64,000 nt of DNA from Xanthomonas sp. Leaf148 (GCF_001423585.1 NZ_LMOP01000008.1:1501118-1565117), one strand, 5' to 3'; shown: positions 51,056-60,436, counted from the stretch's first letter. Made by a program: numbers and translations. Notes: generated by a model not told the origin, from the letters alone.

Positions 51056-52285
51056 TTACTCCGGCTGCGCAGTCGCGGTTATCACCGCCACGCTGGCTCG
51101 CTCGCGTCTTGAGTCCAGCGGCAGGGTCGCGACCTGAGTGCCGGGAGCGTCGTACAGCCACAGCGCACAACACCCTTCCGGGGAGGTCAGATAGCTGCTG
51201 CGAAAGGCCACAATGCTGGCGCTGTAACACGCCAGGCCGCGCCGCACACGAAAGTCGGCGACATAGTCGAAGGTGTAGTGGCCCGCATCGTGCCAGGGCC
51301 ATTGATCGGCTTCGTCGGGATCGCCGCTGGTCTGCGCCGGGCAGCGTGCAGCAGGGTCCGGTGCACGCTGCGTGCCGTCCGGTGCGAACGCAAGCTGCTG
51401 CAGCTGCGCGTTGACGGCTGCCTGCAGTTGCGGGTGTTGCGCCAGCCAGTGCGATGCCTGTTGGTCTTCGGCGGTGGCACTGGTTGCTTGGCGCGATGGT
51501 GTCGCCAATGTGTGCCGGTAGCGATAGCGCACCTGCAGTACCTGCGTCTCCACGCGTTCGCCGGGCAAGGACAACGGGCGCGATACCGTCACCGTGTCCT
51601 GAAAATAATCGCCATCGCGGTAGGCCGCGTAGCTTTTGCCATCGATGCGCAGCCAGTACAAAGCCTGATCGCTGCCGCGGCCGTTGATGCTGAAGCTGCC
51701 CGGCGTGCTGTCTGCGTCAACTGCAGTGGCGACTGCCGGGCGGAAGCCCTGCGCGCGGTCGTAGCGCAGCACGGAGATGTCGTTGAAGAGCCCGGTGCCG
51801 CCGACATACGCATCGTCTATCAGATCGCGCTGACCGTCTTCGTCCAGGTCGGCCAATGTGTAGTGGTGGTTGCCATTTTCAGCGATGTCGTTCTCTGCAC
51901 TGGCACTGGTGGTGCGGTAAGCCTGCACTGCCAGCCACTCCGCATCTGTCACACCCACTGGTTGCACGGCTGGGAGTGCTTCGGCATCGTCGCTGTCGTC
52001 CGGCCTGCCGAGATCGAAGCTGAGCCCGGTGGTGTCGGCATGGCGCTGCAGTACGGTATCGATCGGGATGGGGTTGCCGATTGGCTCGGCGACGATTTCG
52101 CGACGCAATTGTTCCAGCACCTGCGAGACCGTCGCAGTCGTTGGCGGGGCCGCATGTGCCTGGAAAACCAGCGCGGCATGGGCGACGAGCACGAGCAGGC
52201 AGCCGTTGCGTGTCCTTGCTGAGACAGGCGATGGCAGCATGCCGAAAGCGTGCCTGCCTCCGTGCTTGAACATCCGCGCGCTCAT
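51056..52285 (-). CDS. Exported protein with calcium-loop motif, function unknown
   Basis: This 409-residue protein has a basic N-terminus and a hydrophobic export segment ending QAHAA (about residue 45). A mid-protein motif DLDEDGQRDLIDD fits a calcium-binding D-x-D-x-D-G loop, and later come a charged Gln/Ala-rich helical region and a pair of cysteines (GCCALW). I do not recognise the family. The start at 52285 overlaps the tag stop by 4 nt, so it is translationally coupled to the DNA glycosylase gene despite an apparent envelope location. Confidence 0.75.
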   Translation of the reverse strand: MSARMFKHGGRHAFGMLPSPVSARTRNGCLLVLVAHAALVFQAHAAPPTTATVSQVLEQLRREIVAEPIGNPIPIDTVLQRHADTTGLSFDLGRPDDSDDAEALPAVQPVGVTDAEWLAVQAYRTTSASAENDIAENGNHHYTLADLDEDGQRDLIDDAYVGGTGLFNDISVLRYDRAQGFRPAVATAVDADSTPGSFSINGRGSDQALYWLRIDGKSYAAYRDGDYFQDTVTVSRPLSLPGERVETQVLQVRYRYRHTLATPSRQATSATAEDQQASHWLAQHPQLQAAVNAQLQQLAFAPDGTQRAPDPAARCPAQTSGDPDEADQWPWHDAGHYTFDYVADFRVRRGLACYSASIVAFRSSYLTSPEGCCALWLYDAPGTQVATLPLDSRRERASVAVITATAQPE

Positions 52286-52821
52286 GCTGCCTGCATCCAG
52301 GCCGGTTTGAGTTTGGCGATGCGTTTGAACGCCGGGCATTGCGCGTGATGTGCGCCGGGCAGGTAGCCCAGACTCATCAGGAATTCGCCGGTGATTTCGC
52401 CGCCGGTGAAGCGGAACGTCTTCTTGAACAGTTTGACCCAGGCCGGCTTGTCGAGCGGATGCTGCGCATCCAGCCATTGCGCAAAACTGCCATGCGAACG
52501 GCGCAAGGTCTGGATGACCTGCGCGTTGTGGATGGCCGCCAGGATTTTCAGACGGTTGCGGATGATGCCGGCGTCGCTCATCAAGCGCGCAATCTCGGCG
52601 TCGCCATACGCCGCGACGGTATCCACGTCGAATCGGTCATACGCTTGCTGAAAATTGGCGCGTTTGCGCAGGATGGTTTCCCAGCTCAGGCCGGCCTGAT
52701 TGATTTCCAGCACCAGGCGCTCGAACAGTTCGCGTTCTTCGCGCTGCGGGAACCCATATTCGTGGTCGTGGTAATGCCCGTGCACCGGGTGGCCGGGCGC
52801 GATGCTGCAGTAGCCGCTCAT
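52282..52821 (-). CDS. tag: DNA-3-methyladenine glycosylase I
   Basis: This 179-residue base-excision enzyme removes 3-methyladenine from DNA. The zinc-binding features (YCSIAPGHP near the start, YHDHEYGFP, and a late histidine/cysteine GAHHAQCPAF) and the ERLVLEINQAGLSWETILRKR core are characteristic. It sits between two large envelope-protein genes, overlapping each by 4 nt, so the three are co-translated. Confidence 0.95.
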   Translation of the reverse strand: MSGYCSIAPGHPVHGHYHDHEYGFPQREERELFERLVLEINQAGLSWETILRKRANFQQAYDRFDVDTVAAYGDAEIARLMSDAGIIRNRLKILAAIHNAQVIQTLRRSHGSFAQWLDAQHPLDKPAWVKLFKKTFRFTGGEITGEFLMSLGYLPGAHHAQCPAFKRIAKLKPAWMQAA

Positions 52822-54662
52822 GGTTGAGGTTCCGGCCGGATGCCTACTTCGTTGGGGGTGATGTGGATGCGTCGGCCTCCCGGCAGCGCCAGGTCCGGCC
52901 AGCGATTGGGCCGCGTCTGTAGCTGATCATTGCGCAGCGCCTGGCTCACTTCGCTCATGGCCGCGCCGTCCAGGGAATAGAGCTTTGCCGTACCGGCTTG
53001 ATACCATCCACCGCCGTTGCGGGTCTGCAGCTCGCAGGCAACCACATAGTCGGCGCCGAGATTGCACAACAGCACATCGAGCTCGCCGTCGCCATCGAGG
53101 TCGCTGCTGCTGACAACGCAGTTGCTGTTGCCCTGCGTGCAGGCGCCCCAGAGCATCTTGGACCGCACCAGGTAGTGCCACCAGTCCGCTGGCGGCTCTG
53201 CCTGGCCGTCAGCTACGGTCACGTGCTTGCGGATTTGGGTCAGGTCGGTCAGCTGTTTGTCCTTCTGGTCTTCTACTGGCTCACTGCCTGCCCAGCGGCT
53301 GGTGCGTGCCAGTAACTGCTCCAGCTTCTGCTTGCGCTCCGGGCTGCCGGCAAAGGGGGGCGTCGCGCGCAGCGACTGCACGGCCAGATAGCCGCGGCGG
53401 CCATTGTCGAAACGCAGAAATTCCAGATTCTGTTGCAGGGTCTCGGGCGTGTCGTTGGCAAGGCGCTGTATCTGGCTCCGTACGGTGATGCGATACGGGT
53501 CGAGTAGCGGTGTATTGACCAGCACTGCCAGCCCGATCACCACCCACGACAGCGCCATGTTGCCGCCGGCCAGCTGCGGTAGCCAGCGATCGGCGCGCGG
53601 CCGCAGCACCGCGAACGCGTAGGCCATGGCATATGCCAGCGCCAGCGCGGCCAGCAAGGCCGCGCAGATGCGTTCGCTGGTCCAGCCGTGCTGCGCAATG
53701 CGCAGACCCACTGCGTAGGCGGCCAGCGCCGCATGCAGCGGCAGGCTGAGCAACCCGGCCTCGATCATCCGGCGCAACCAGCGCGGATACGGCGGCAGCC
53801 CGCTGCCATCCTGGTACACGGCGTTGGTAAACAGCACCAGCCCGAACACCAGGCTCAGCAGGATCGACGCCGCCGAACGGGTCTGCCAGAGCGCCTGCAG
53901 CCCGGTAAACGGCAGCACCAGCAGGAACAGCAGCGCAATGCCGGCCAGCAGCGGGAGCAGGCCGGTGCAGAGGGCGAACAGGATCTGCCGCATCACCTGC
54001 ACCGCGCGGTGCTGGGTGCGCCCGATCAGGATGCCCAGCCCGGTGATGGCGCCGGTCGCCAGGTAGGCGAACGCCTGTTCGTGGAACAGTTCGGCAAAAA
54101 ACCTGATCTTGACCAGCGCGAACAAGCTGGCCCATAGCCCCAGCACCATCCAGCACACGCCCACGAACAGCAGCGCCAGTGCCAGGGTCAGGCCGTTCTG
54201 CCAGGCGTGTTCGAACAGGTCGCGGTAGCCGGCCCGCCAATGGCCGTGCAGCTGCCGATGTTGCATCCAGGGCAGCGCGACGAACCAGCCGACCGTGATG
54301 GTGAAGCCGAACGGACCAAGGACCCGCGCGACCTGCAGGGCCGGCGCGCCGGTGCTGCTCCACGCTGCCCAGCTGCCCAGGGCAGCCAATACCAGCGTGC
54401 TTGCCGCCACGTGCTGCCACAGGCGCCAGTCGCGAAGATCCTGCACGCTCAGCAGTACCAGGCTGGGCACGATCGCCACCACGGTGTACCAGCAGATTCG
54501 GGCGCCCAGTTCGGTGAAGGGCCACGCGCCATGTTGTTGGCCCACTGCGGCCAGATACAGCAGGCAGCCTTGCAAGAGCGCCACCAGTACGATCAAGACG
54601 CGGGTCTGGCGGGGCAGTGGCGCGTCGGAGCGCGCGGGTACGGTTCCAGGTGTAGGCAGCAT
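52818..54662 (-). CDS. DUF4153-like polytopic membrane protein with periplasmic calcium-loop domain
   Basis: This 614-residue protein has about ten membrane helices in residues 20-400 (DUF4153-like) and a C-terminal domain of about 200 residues outside the membrane. That domain carries SSDLDGDGELDVLLCNLG, a D-x-D-x-D-G loop like those of calcium-binding FG-GAP/dockerin folds, and paired cysteines. The ATG at 54662 gives a normal membrane-protein N-terminus. It overlaps tag by 4 nt. Function unknown. Confidence 0.78.
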   Translation of the reverse strand: MLPTPGTVPARSDAPLPRQTRVLIVLVALLQGCLLYLAAVGQQHGAWPFTELGARICWYTVVAIVPSLVLLSVQDLRDWRLWQHVAASTLVLAALGSWAAWSSTGAPALQVARVLGPFGFTITVGWFVALPWMQHRQLHGHWRAGYRDLFEHAWQNGLTLALALLFVGVCWMVLGLWASLFALVKIRFFAELFHEQAFAYLATGAITGLGILIGRTQHRAVQVMRQILFALCTGLLPLLAGIALLFLLVLPFTGLQALWQTRSAASILLSLVFGLVLFTNAVYQDGSGLPPYPRWLRRMIEAGLLSLPLHAALAAYAVGLRIAQHGWTSERICAALLAALALAYAMAYAFAVLRPRADRWLPQLAGGNMALSWVVIGLAVLVNTPLLDPYRITVRSQIQRLANDTPETLQQNLEFLRFDNGRRGYLAVQSLRATPPFAGSPERKQKLEQLLARTSRWAGSEPVEDQKDKQLTDLTQIRKHVTVADGQAEPPADWWHYLVRSKMLWGACTQGNSNCVVSSSDLDGDGELDVLLCNLGADYVVACELQTRNGGGWYQAGTAKLYSLDGAAMSEVSQALRNDQLQTRPNRWPDLALPGGRRIHITPNEVGIRPEPQP

Positions 54663-54741
54663 CGTCTGTCCTTGGCATGCAATAGGCGGCAAGTATGGCA
54701 GTGGCTCTGCGCGCGGCGGAACGAACGGCTAGAATGCGGCC

Positions 54742-55308
54742 ATGTCTGTTTTGCCCACGCCTCTGGCCAACCAACTGCTGATCGCGCTCCCGGCGCTGTC
54801 CGATCCCACCTTTTCGCGCAGCGTCGCGCTGATTTGTCAGCACGATGAAAACGGCGCGATGGGCGTGCTGGTCAACCGGCCATCCGAGTACACATTGGGC
54901 GAAGTGCTGTCGCAGATGGGCATCGACACCGACGATGCGCAGCTGCGCGAGCAGATCGTGCTCAGTGGCGGGCCGGTGCACCCGGAGCGCGGTTTTGTCA
55001 TCCACGACGATGCGCGCGAATGGGATTCCAGCCTGGAAGTGGGGCAGGGTGTGTTCCTGACCACGTCGCGCGACATCCTCGAAGCCATGGCTGCCGGCAA
55101 AGGCCCGCGCAATGCGCTGGTGGCACTGGGCTGCGCGGGCTGGGGAGCGGGCCAACTCGAATTCGAACTGGGCGAGAACAGCTGGCTGACCGCACCGTCG
55201 GACGCCAACGTGCTGTTCGACACCGCGCTGGAAGATCGCTGGCAGACCGCTGCCGGGCGCATCGGTGTGGACCTGTTCCGGCTCACGGATTATTCCGGGC
55301 ATGCCTGA
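54742..55308 (+). CDS. algH: YqgE/AlgH family protein
   Basis: This 188-residue protein belongs to UPF0301. It begins ..[35 protein letters not shown] and has the [16 protein letters not shown] core. The function is unclear despite an early link to alginate regulation. It overlaps ruvX by 8 nt, the conserved yqgE-yqgF arrangement. Confidence 0.93.
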   Translation: MSVLPTPLANQLLIALPALSDPTFSRSVALICQHDENGAMGVLVNRPSEYTLGEVLSQMGIDTDDAQLREQIVLSGGPVHPERGFVIHDDAREWDSSLEVGQGVFLTTSRDILEAMAAGKGPRNALVALGCAGWGAGQLEFELGENSWLTAPSDANVLFDTALEDRWQTAAGRIGVDLFRLTDYSGHA

Positions 55309-55768
55309 GGCGGGCGCACTCCGCCCCGATGGCACGGTGCTGGGCTTCGACGTGGGGTCGCGCCGGATCGGTGTGGCGGTCGGTACCGCGCTGGGTGCCG
55401 GTGCGCGTGCGGTCGCGGTCATCAATGTGCATGCCAACGGCCCGGACTGGGCAGCGCTGGATCGCGTGCACAAGGAATGGCGACCAAATGGCCTGGTGGT
55501 CGGCGACCCGCTCACGCTGGACGACAAAGACCAACCTGCCCGTAAACGCGCGCATGCCTTCGCCCGGCAATTGCGCGAACGCTATGCGCTGCCGGTCGTA
55601 CTGATCGACGAGCGCTCCAGTTCGGTCGAAGCCGCGCAGCGGTTTGCGCGCGAACGCGCCGATGGGCGCAAGCGCCGCCGCGATGCCGACGCACTGGACG
55701 CCATGGCGGCGGCCGTGATCGTCGAACGCTGGCTGGCCGCGCCCGACCAAGCCACTCTTCTCCCTTGA
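55301..55768 (+). CDS. ruvX: RuvX/YqgF, RNase H-fold pre-rRNA nuclease or resolvase-like protein
   Basis: This 155-residue RNase-H-fold protein acts in 16S rRNA 5'-end processing and is annotated as a putative Holliday junction resolvase. It shows [23 protein letters not shown] and [11 protein letters not shown], which carry the acidic active-site residues. The ATG at 55301 overlaps algH by 8 nt; pyrB follows after 13 nt. Confidence 0.93.
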   Translation: MPEAGALRPDGTVLGFDVGSRRIGVAVGTALGAGARAVAVINVHANGPDWAALDRVHKEWRPNGLVVGDPLTLDDKDQPARKRAHAFARQLRERYALPVVLIDERSSSVEAAQRFARERADGRKRRRDADALDAMAAAVIVERWLAAPDQATLLP

Positions 55769-55781
55769 TTCCCGACCTGCG

Positions 55782-56729
55782 ATGACCACCATGCAACTCG
55801 ATTCGGACGGACGCCTGCGTCACCTGCTCACCCTGGAAGGACTGCCGCGCACCACGCTGCTGCAACTACTCGACCGTGCCGGCCAGATCCGCGATGCCGC
55901 GGTCGGCCGGGTTGGCAAGCGCAGCGTGCTGGCCGGCACTGCGGTGTGCACGCTGTTCTTTGAACCGTCCACGCGCACGCGCAGCTCGTTTCATCTGGCC
56001 GCGCAGCGATTGGGCGCGGACGTGCTCAATTTCGACGCGTCCACCTCCTCCACCCGCAAGGGCGAGACCGCGCGCGACACCTTGAAGAATCTCGAAGCGA
56101 TGGGCGTGCGTGGGTTTGTCGTGCGCCACCCGGATGACGGTGCGGTGGAAGCGCTGGCCGCTGCCGCAGGCGAGGGCACCGCATTGATCAACGCTGGCGA
56201 TGGCCGCAGTTCGCATCCCACCCAGGGCTTGCTCGACATGCTGACCCTGCGCCAGGCCAAGGGCACCGATTTTTCCAAGCTCAAGGTCGTGATCGTCGGC
56301 GACGTGAAGCACTCGCGTGTGGCGCGCTCGGACCTGCATGCACTGCGCACGCTGGGCGCTGGCGAGATCCGCGTGTGCGGCCCGGCCAGCCTGCTGCCCG
56401 ATGACGACATGCTGGACGGCTGCGTGGTCGGCCAGGATTTCGACGCCATGCTGGAAGGTGCCGACGCCCTGATGATGCTGCGCCTGCAACGCGAGCGCAT
56501 GGAAGAAGGCCTGGTGCCGTCGCTAGAGCAATATCACAGCGACTACGGGCTGACCCGCGAGCGTCTGGCGCGCGCCGGTCGCGATGCCGCAGTGCTGCAT
56601 CCGGGCCCGATCAACCGCGGCGTGGAAATCACCGACGAGGTCGCCGACGGCGCGCAATCGTGCGTGCTGCGCCAGGTCGCCAACGGCGTCGCTGTGCGTA
56701 TGGCGGTGCTGGAAACCCTGTTGGGCTGA
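55782..56729 (+). CDS. pyrB: Aspartate carbamoyltransferase, catalytic subunit
   Basis: This 315-residue enzyme makes carbamoyl-aspartate in pyrimidine synthesis. The carbamoyl-phosphate site FFEPSTRTRSSF is at residues 59-70, and the aspartate-side HPGPINRGVEI is in place. No pyrI regulatory gene is adjacent, so it is the unregulated or dihydroorotase-linked class. algH-ruvX-pyrB is a conserved order. A terminator follows about 70 nt downstream. Confidence 0.96.
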   Translation: MTTMQLDSDGRLRHLLTLEGLPRTTLLQLLDRAGQIRDAAVGRVGKRSVLAGTAVCTLFFEPSTRTRSSFHLAAQRLGADVLNFDASTSSTRKGETARDTLKNLEAMGVRGFVVRHPDDGAVEALAAAAGEGTALINAGDGRSSHPTQGLLDMLTLRQAKGTDFSKLKVVIVGDVKHSRVARSDLHALRTLGAGEIRVCGPASLLPDDDMLDGCVVGQDFDAMLEGADALMMLRLQRERMEEGLVPSLEQYHSDYGLTRERLARAGRDAAVLHPGPINRGVEITDEVADGAQSCVLRQVANGVAVRMAVLETLLG

Positions 56730-56801
56730 TTGCCCGCACGTTCGCTCGTAGGCACCGCGCGAGCGCAGTGCCTGCGAAAGATCCACCGAACACTGAACAC
56801 C

Positions 56802-56837
56802 GGGCGCAGCGACAGCCGTCGCAGCGCCCGCTTTTTT
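56802..56837 (+). terminator. Intrinsic terminator after pyrB
   Basis: A bulged stem GGGCGC-a-GCGAC pairs with GTCGC-a-GCGCCC around AGCC, then GC and six T. It lies 72 nt past the pyrB stop and is among the clearest terminators in the window. Confidence 0.9.
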
Positions 56838-57070
56838 CCTGCACGCAGGCATGCATCCCGGCACCGTCATGTATTCGAGCATGGGCGCCTGTCAGCAACG
56901 CTACGCAGCCACCAGCCGCGCGTGGCCGATCGTCCGAATCGAGCTCCACCGTAACGATGCGGGGCCTCCTTCGCGATGCATCCCGTTGCCGCTGCTCGTC
57001 GCTTGTCTTGAGTCGCCGCCAACCTGACGTTAGCCGCGCGACCAACCGCATGCAGCAGTGCACGCTCTTG

Positions 57071-57107
57071 CGATTCCCCATTCCCCATTCCCGATTCCCG
57101 ATTCCCC
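57071..57107. repeat. GATTCCC/CATTCCC heptamer array upstream of osmC
   Basis: Five tandem heptamers (GATTCCC, CATTCCC forms) follow CTCTTGC, about 70 nt upstream of the osmC start. The same CTTxTGC lead-in precedes the array at 35182. No opposite arm is seen here. The surrounding 56838-57176 has no gene. Confidence 0.7.
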
Positions 57108-57176
57108 GCAACAAGCACCAAGCGCTAACACCCGCTCGCCTAAGGTGGCGGTCTCTTTCAATCGCAGGAGATCGCA

Positions 57177-57611
57177 ATGGGTATTTCGCGTCACGCCACC
57201 GCTCACTGGGAAGGCGACCTCAAGACCGGCAAGGGTCAGCTCAGCACGCCGCAGAGCGGCTTGATGGACAACACCCGCTACGCCTTCAGCAGCCGCTTCG
57301 GCGACGAGAAGGGCACCAATCCTGAAGAACTCATCGCTGCCGCGCACGCGGGCTGCTTCACCATGGCGCTGTCGGCGCAGCTGACCGAAGCCGGCTTTCC
57401 GCCGACCTCGCTGGACACCCGTGCAGACGTCGATCTGTCGATGGAAGGCGGCCCGCAGCTGTCGCAGATCCGTCTGAAGCTCAAGGCGGTGGTGCCGGGG
57501 ATCGACGAAGCCAAGTTCCGCGAGCTGGCCGATACCGCCAAGAAGAATTGCCCGGTATCCAAGGCACTGAGCGCCGTGCCGATCAGCCTGGAAAGCGAAT
57601 TTTCCAACTGA
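57177..57611 (+). CDS. osmC: OsmC-family peroxiredoxin
   Basis: This 144-residue thiol peroxidase reduces organic hydroperoxides. The two redox cysteines are Cys60 (AAAHAGCFTMAL) and Cys125 (AKKNCPVSKAL), and the N-terminal HATAHWEGDLKTGKG is the OsmC start, distinguishing it from Ohr. AGGAG 7 nt upstream supports the ATG at 57177. It is monocistronic by spacing. Confidence 0.94.
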   Translation: MGISRHATAHWEGDLKTGKGQLSTPQSGLMDNTRYAFSSRFGDEKGTNPEELIAAAHAGCFTMALSAQLTEAGFPPTSLDTRADVDLSMEGGPQLSQIRLKLKAVVPGIDEAKFRELADTAKKNCPVSKALSAVPISLESEFSN

Positions 57612-57764
57612 TGTGTGTCAAGGCTGCGGAGCGTCGGCGGACCATGCCGGCGAGCGCAGCTGGCGGCAACCTGAATAGGCCTTTGTAAGGCCTGTTCGGT
57701 TCAGGGCGGTTTCACTGCAACAAGCCGAGCATCGGCAACGTGTCCTCCCTGTGAAGCTGCCGCA

Positions 57765-58367
57765 ATGAAAACTCTTGTGCTTGGTGCTCTGGTAATGGGT
57801 CTGGCCGTAGCGGGCAATGCAACGGCGCAGCGCTACGACAGCGGCTACCGCGACAATGGTCGTGGCAGCTACGAGGACGGCCGTTACGAGTACGCACGCG
57901 TCGTACGCGTGGACCCGATCATCGTGTCCGACTCCTACAACGAACGCAGCAGCGAGCGCTGCTACAACCGTCCGTCCGATGGTTACTACACCAGCAATGA
58001 TGGCTACTCCCGCGACGGCGGCAGCTACGGCTCGCCCAATGCCTCCAACCGTGGCGTTGCCAGCGTCATCGGCGGTATCGCCGGTGCGGTGCTCGGCAGT
58101 CAGGTCGGTGGCGGTAACGGACGTCTGGTCGGCACTGCCGTCGGCACCATGGCCGGCGTCGCGGCGGGCCGCTCAATTTACGAGGCTAATCACCGCAGTT
58201 ATCAAGGCAACGTCAGCGTCTGCGAACCTGTGTCGTACCGCACTTCGCGCGAGCGTGTGGATGGCTACGACGTGACGTATGAATATGCGGGCCGCACCTA
58301 CCACACGCGCAGCGATTACAACCCGGGTGACCGGATCCGTGTGCGCGTGGATGTCCGCCCTGACTGA
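57765..58367 (+). CDS. Glycine-zipper 2TM-domain exported protein
   Basis: This 200-residue protein has a signal peptide (ending GNATAQ), a Tyr/Ser/Arg/Gly-rich low-complexity stretch (about 23-95), a glycine zipper (about 97-140, with GGIAGAVLGSQVGGGNGR) and a C-terminal beta-rich tail with RVDGYDVTYEYAGRTYHTR. This is the rickettsial 17-kDa antigen-like fold of outer-membrane-associated proteins, but the usual lipobox is missing. The role is structural by inference. Confidence 0.88.
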   Translation: MKTLVLGALVMGLAVAGNATAQRYDSGYRDNGRGSYEDGRYEYARVVRVDPIIVSDSYNERSSERCYNRPSDGYYTSNDGYSRDGGSYGSPNASNRGVASVIGGIAGAVLGSQVGGGNGRLVGTAVGTMAGVAAGRSIYEANHRSYQGNVSVCEPVSYRTSRERVDGYDVTYEYAGRTYHTRSDYNPGDRIRVRVDVRPD

Positions 58368-58390
58368 TTGATTACGTGTGGGTTGTTCGT

Positions 58391-58425
58391 AAAAAAACGC
58401 TGCGGAAAACCGCAGCGTTTTTTTA
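58391..58425 (+). terminator. Bidirectional-looking terminator after the glycine-zipper gene
   Basis: AACGCTGCGG and CCGCAGCGTT form a 10-bp stem with an AAAA loop, flanked by A5-7 on the left and T7 on the right, so it could end transcripts from both strands. It lies 24 nt after the stop. Confidence 0.92.
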
Positions 58426-58644
58426 TCTTGCGAGAGCTGCGGCAGGTGAGCGTTTGTTGCTAGTACTTGATGGCACGTCGCATCGGGCAGACTGCAAAGG
58501 TTTCTGAGTTTGACCGCTAAACGCAGGTGCACCTTATGACGGATGTTGATCGGGCCGAGTTCGCAGCGCGGAAGAATTTTTATGGGTTCTTTGTCTGTGA
58601 ACCGCACGCATCAAGCTGGGCGAACACCAACATGTCGGCTGCGC

Positions 58645-59526
58645 TCAGCTCCAGTCCAAGGTCCCGCGAATCACTGTCTGTACCTGGCCGCCGGACCACA
58701 CGTCGCCGTTGTTGTCGATGCGCAGTTCCAGCAAGGCATCGAAGCCGATCTCGCGTCCCTGACTGACCACGTAGCGCCGCTCTTTGCCGGGCAGTGCGTG
58801 GCGGCTGTCCAACCAGGCCGCGAGCACGGCATTGGCCGCACCGGACGCGGCGTCTTCAAAACGCCGGCCATTGCCCACAAAGGCGCGCACCGCCAGATCG
58901 TAGCTGCCGGCCTGAGCGGCACGCGCGTAGGCGAAGACGCCCATGCTGCCGGTGGATTCGGCCAATGCGACAATCGCGTCCCAGCTCGGCTGCAGGCTGC
59001 GCAATGCCGCTTCGCTGGCCAGCTCCACGACCCACCAAGTGCGGCCGCCATCCATCAACGCGGGCGGCAGGGCGCCGAGCGACCAGCCGTGCAGTGCATC
59101 GCGCAGACGCGGGTCGTCCGCGTCCACCTGTTCGGCAACGCGCGCGCGCGGCGTGCGGATGGCGATGCTGCGGTGGCCATCGATCTGCTCCACGCGCAGC
59201 GGCAACTGGCCGGCAATGCCGTCCTGTACCAGCAGTCCTTCGTCTGGCGCGGCCAGCCCAGCGTCGAGCACCGCATGCGCCGTGCCCACGCTGGGGTGGC
59301 CGGCGAAGGGAACCTCTTTTTGCGGCGAAAACATCCGTAGCCGGTAGCTGCTGTGCGCATCGGCTGCGGGAAACACAAAGGTGGTTTCCGGCAACTTGGT
59401 CCAGCGGGCGATCGCCTGCATCGCTGCATCGTCCAGACCCTGCGCATCCAGCACCACCGCCAGCGGATTGCCGCTGCCAGGGCGGGCGGAGAACACATCC
59501 AGTTGCAGGAAACGGCGGGTGGTCAT
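58645..59526 (-). CDS. PhzF-family isomerase, paralogue 1
   Basis: This 293-residue protein has the two-lobed diaminopimelate-epimerase-like fold of PhzF. It begins RRFLQLDVFSARPGSGNPLAVVLDA, has the conserved active-site region TKLPETTFVFPA with its catalytic glutamate, and the second-lobe GRRFEDAASGAANAVLAAWL. No phenazine genes are nearby, so it acts on an unknown small molecule. It is 31 nt after its paralogue. Confidence 0.9.
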   Translation of the reverse strand: MTTRRFLQLDVFSARPGSGNPLAVVLDAQGLDDAAMQAIARWTKLPETTFVFPAADAHSSYRLRMFSPQKEVPFAGHPSVGTAHAVLDAGLAAPDEGLLVQDGIAGQLPLRVEQIDGHRSIAIRTPRARVAEQVDADDPRLRDALHGWSLGALPPALMDGGRTWWVVELASEAALRSLQPSWDAIVALAESTGSMGVFAYARAAQAGSYDLAVRAFVGNGRRFEDAASGAANAVLAAWLDSRHALPGKERRYVVSQGREIGFDALLELRIDNNGDVWSGGQVQTVIRGTLDWS

Positions 59527-59557
59527 GGTGGCGGATCCGCGAGCAGGGCGCGGCAGC

Positions 59558-60436
59558 TTACCAATCGATGCGGCCGTCGATCACCTGCAGCGTCGTTCCG
59601 CCAATCCAGACTTCGCCTGCATCATCCACTTCCACCTGGATGCGGCCATCGCGGCCCACCTCGCGGCCCTGGCTGGCGACATAACGCGACGCCTCGCCGG
59701 GCAGGCGGTTCTCGCCATGCAGGCGTGCGGCAATGCAGGCATTGGCGCTACCAGTGACCGGATCTTCGGGGATGCCATCGCCGGGGCAAAACGCGCGCAC
59801 CACCAGATCTGCGTCGCCGTCCTGCACGGCTGCATAAATCGCCAGTCCGGTGGCAGCGCTGGCCTGGGTCAGGCGGGTAATTGCGGCAAGATCCGGCGCG
59901 GCCTGGCGCACCGCTGCGGCGTCGGCCAGCTCCAGCAGCCACCAGTTCGGGCCGTTGTTCCAGAGTTCTGCGGGATGCTGTGCTACCTGCAATCCGGCGC
60001 TAGCTGCCTGCACTGCCGCCGCGTGGGTGTCGCCGGTTGCGATGATGCGCGCGCGTGGCGCGCGCAGCCGCACCTGCAAGGCGCCGTGGCGGTCGAACAC
60101 GTCCACCGGCAGCACGCCGGCCGCGCATTGCTGGTGCAGCCGGCCATCGGCCTTGTATGCGGTCAGCCCGTGCGTTGCGGCGGCCCACGCCGCGCCGACG
60201 CTGGGATGGCCGGCAAACGGCAGCTCCGCGCGCGGGGTGAAAATGCGGATGTGATAGTCGGCATCCGGCACGCTGACCGGCACAAAAAAGATCGTCTCCG
60301 ACAGGTTCAGCCATGCCGCGATCTGCTGCATCTGCTCAGTTGACAGCGCGCCCGCGTCGAACACCACGCCCAGCGGGTTGCCGGAGCCGGTGCGGCTGGC
60401 GAAGACATCCAGTTGCAGGTAGCGGTGCTTGCTCAT
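59558..60436 (-). CDS. PhzF-family isomerase, paralogue 2
   Basis: This 292-residue protein is clearly paralogous to the next gene: KHRYLQLDVFASRTGSGNPLGVVFDA matches RRFLQLDVFSARPGSGNPLAVVLDA, and NLSETIFFVPV carries the equivalent glutamate; the second lobe has GIPEDPVTGSANACIAARL. The ATG at 60436 aligns with the paralogue's start. Tandem duplication is the simplest history. Substrate unknown. Confidence 0.9.
   Translation of the reverse strand: MSKHRYLQLDVFASRTGSGNPLGVVFDAGALSTEQMQQIAAWLNLSETIFFVPVSVPDADYHIRIFTPRAELPFAGHPSVGAAWAAATHGLTAYKADGRLHQQCAAGVLPVDVFDRHGALQVRLRAPRARIIATGDTHAAAVQAASAGLQVAQHPAELWNNGPNWWLLELADAAAVRQAAPDLAAITRLTQASAATGLAIYAAVQDGDADLVVRAFCPGDGIPEDPVTGSANACIAARLHGENRLPGEASRYVASQGREVGRDGRIQVEVDDAGEVWIGGTTLQVIDGRIDW

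Noticed and set aside
50693-51112. Plus-strand frame of about 140 codons after the YitT-like gene
   Set aside because: Composition is atypical, there is no ribosome-binding site or family match, and it runs into the convergent gene.
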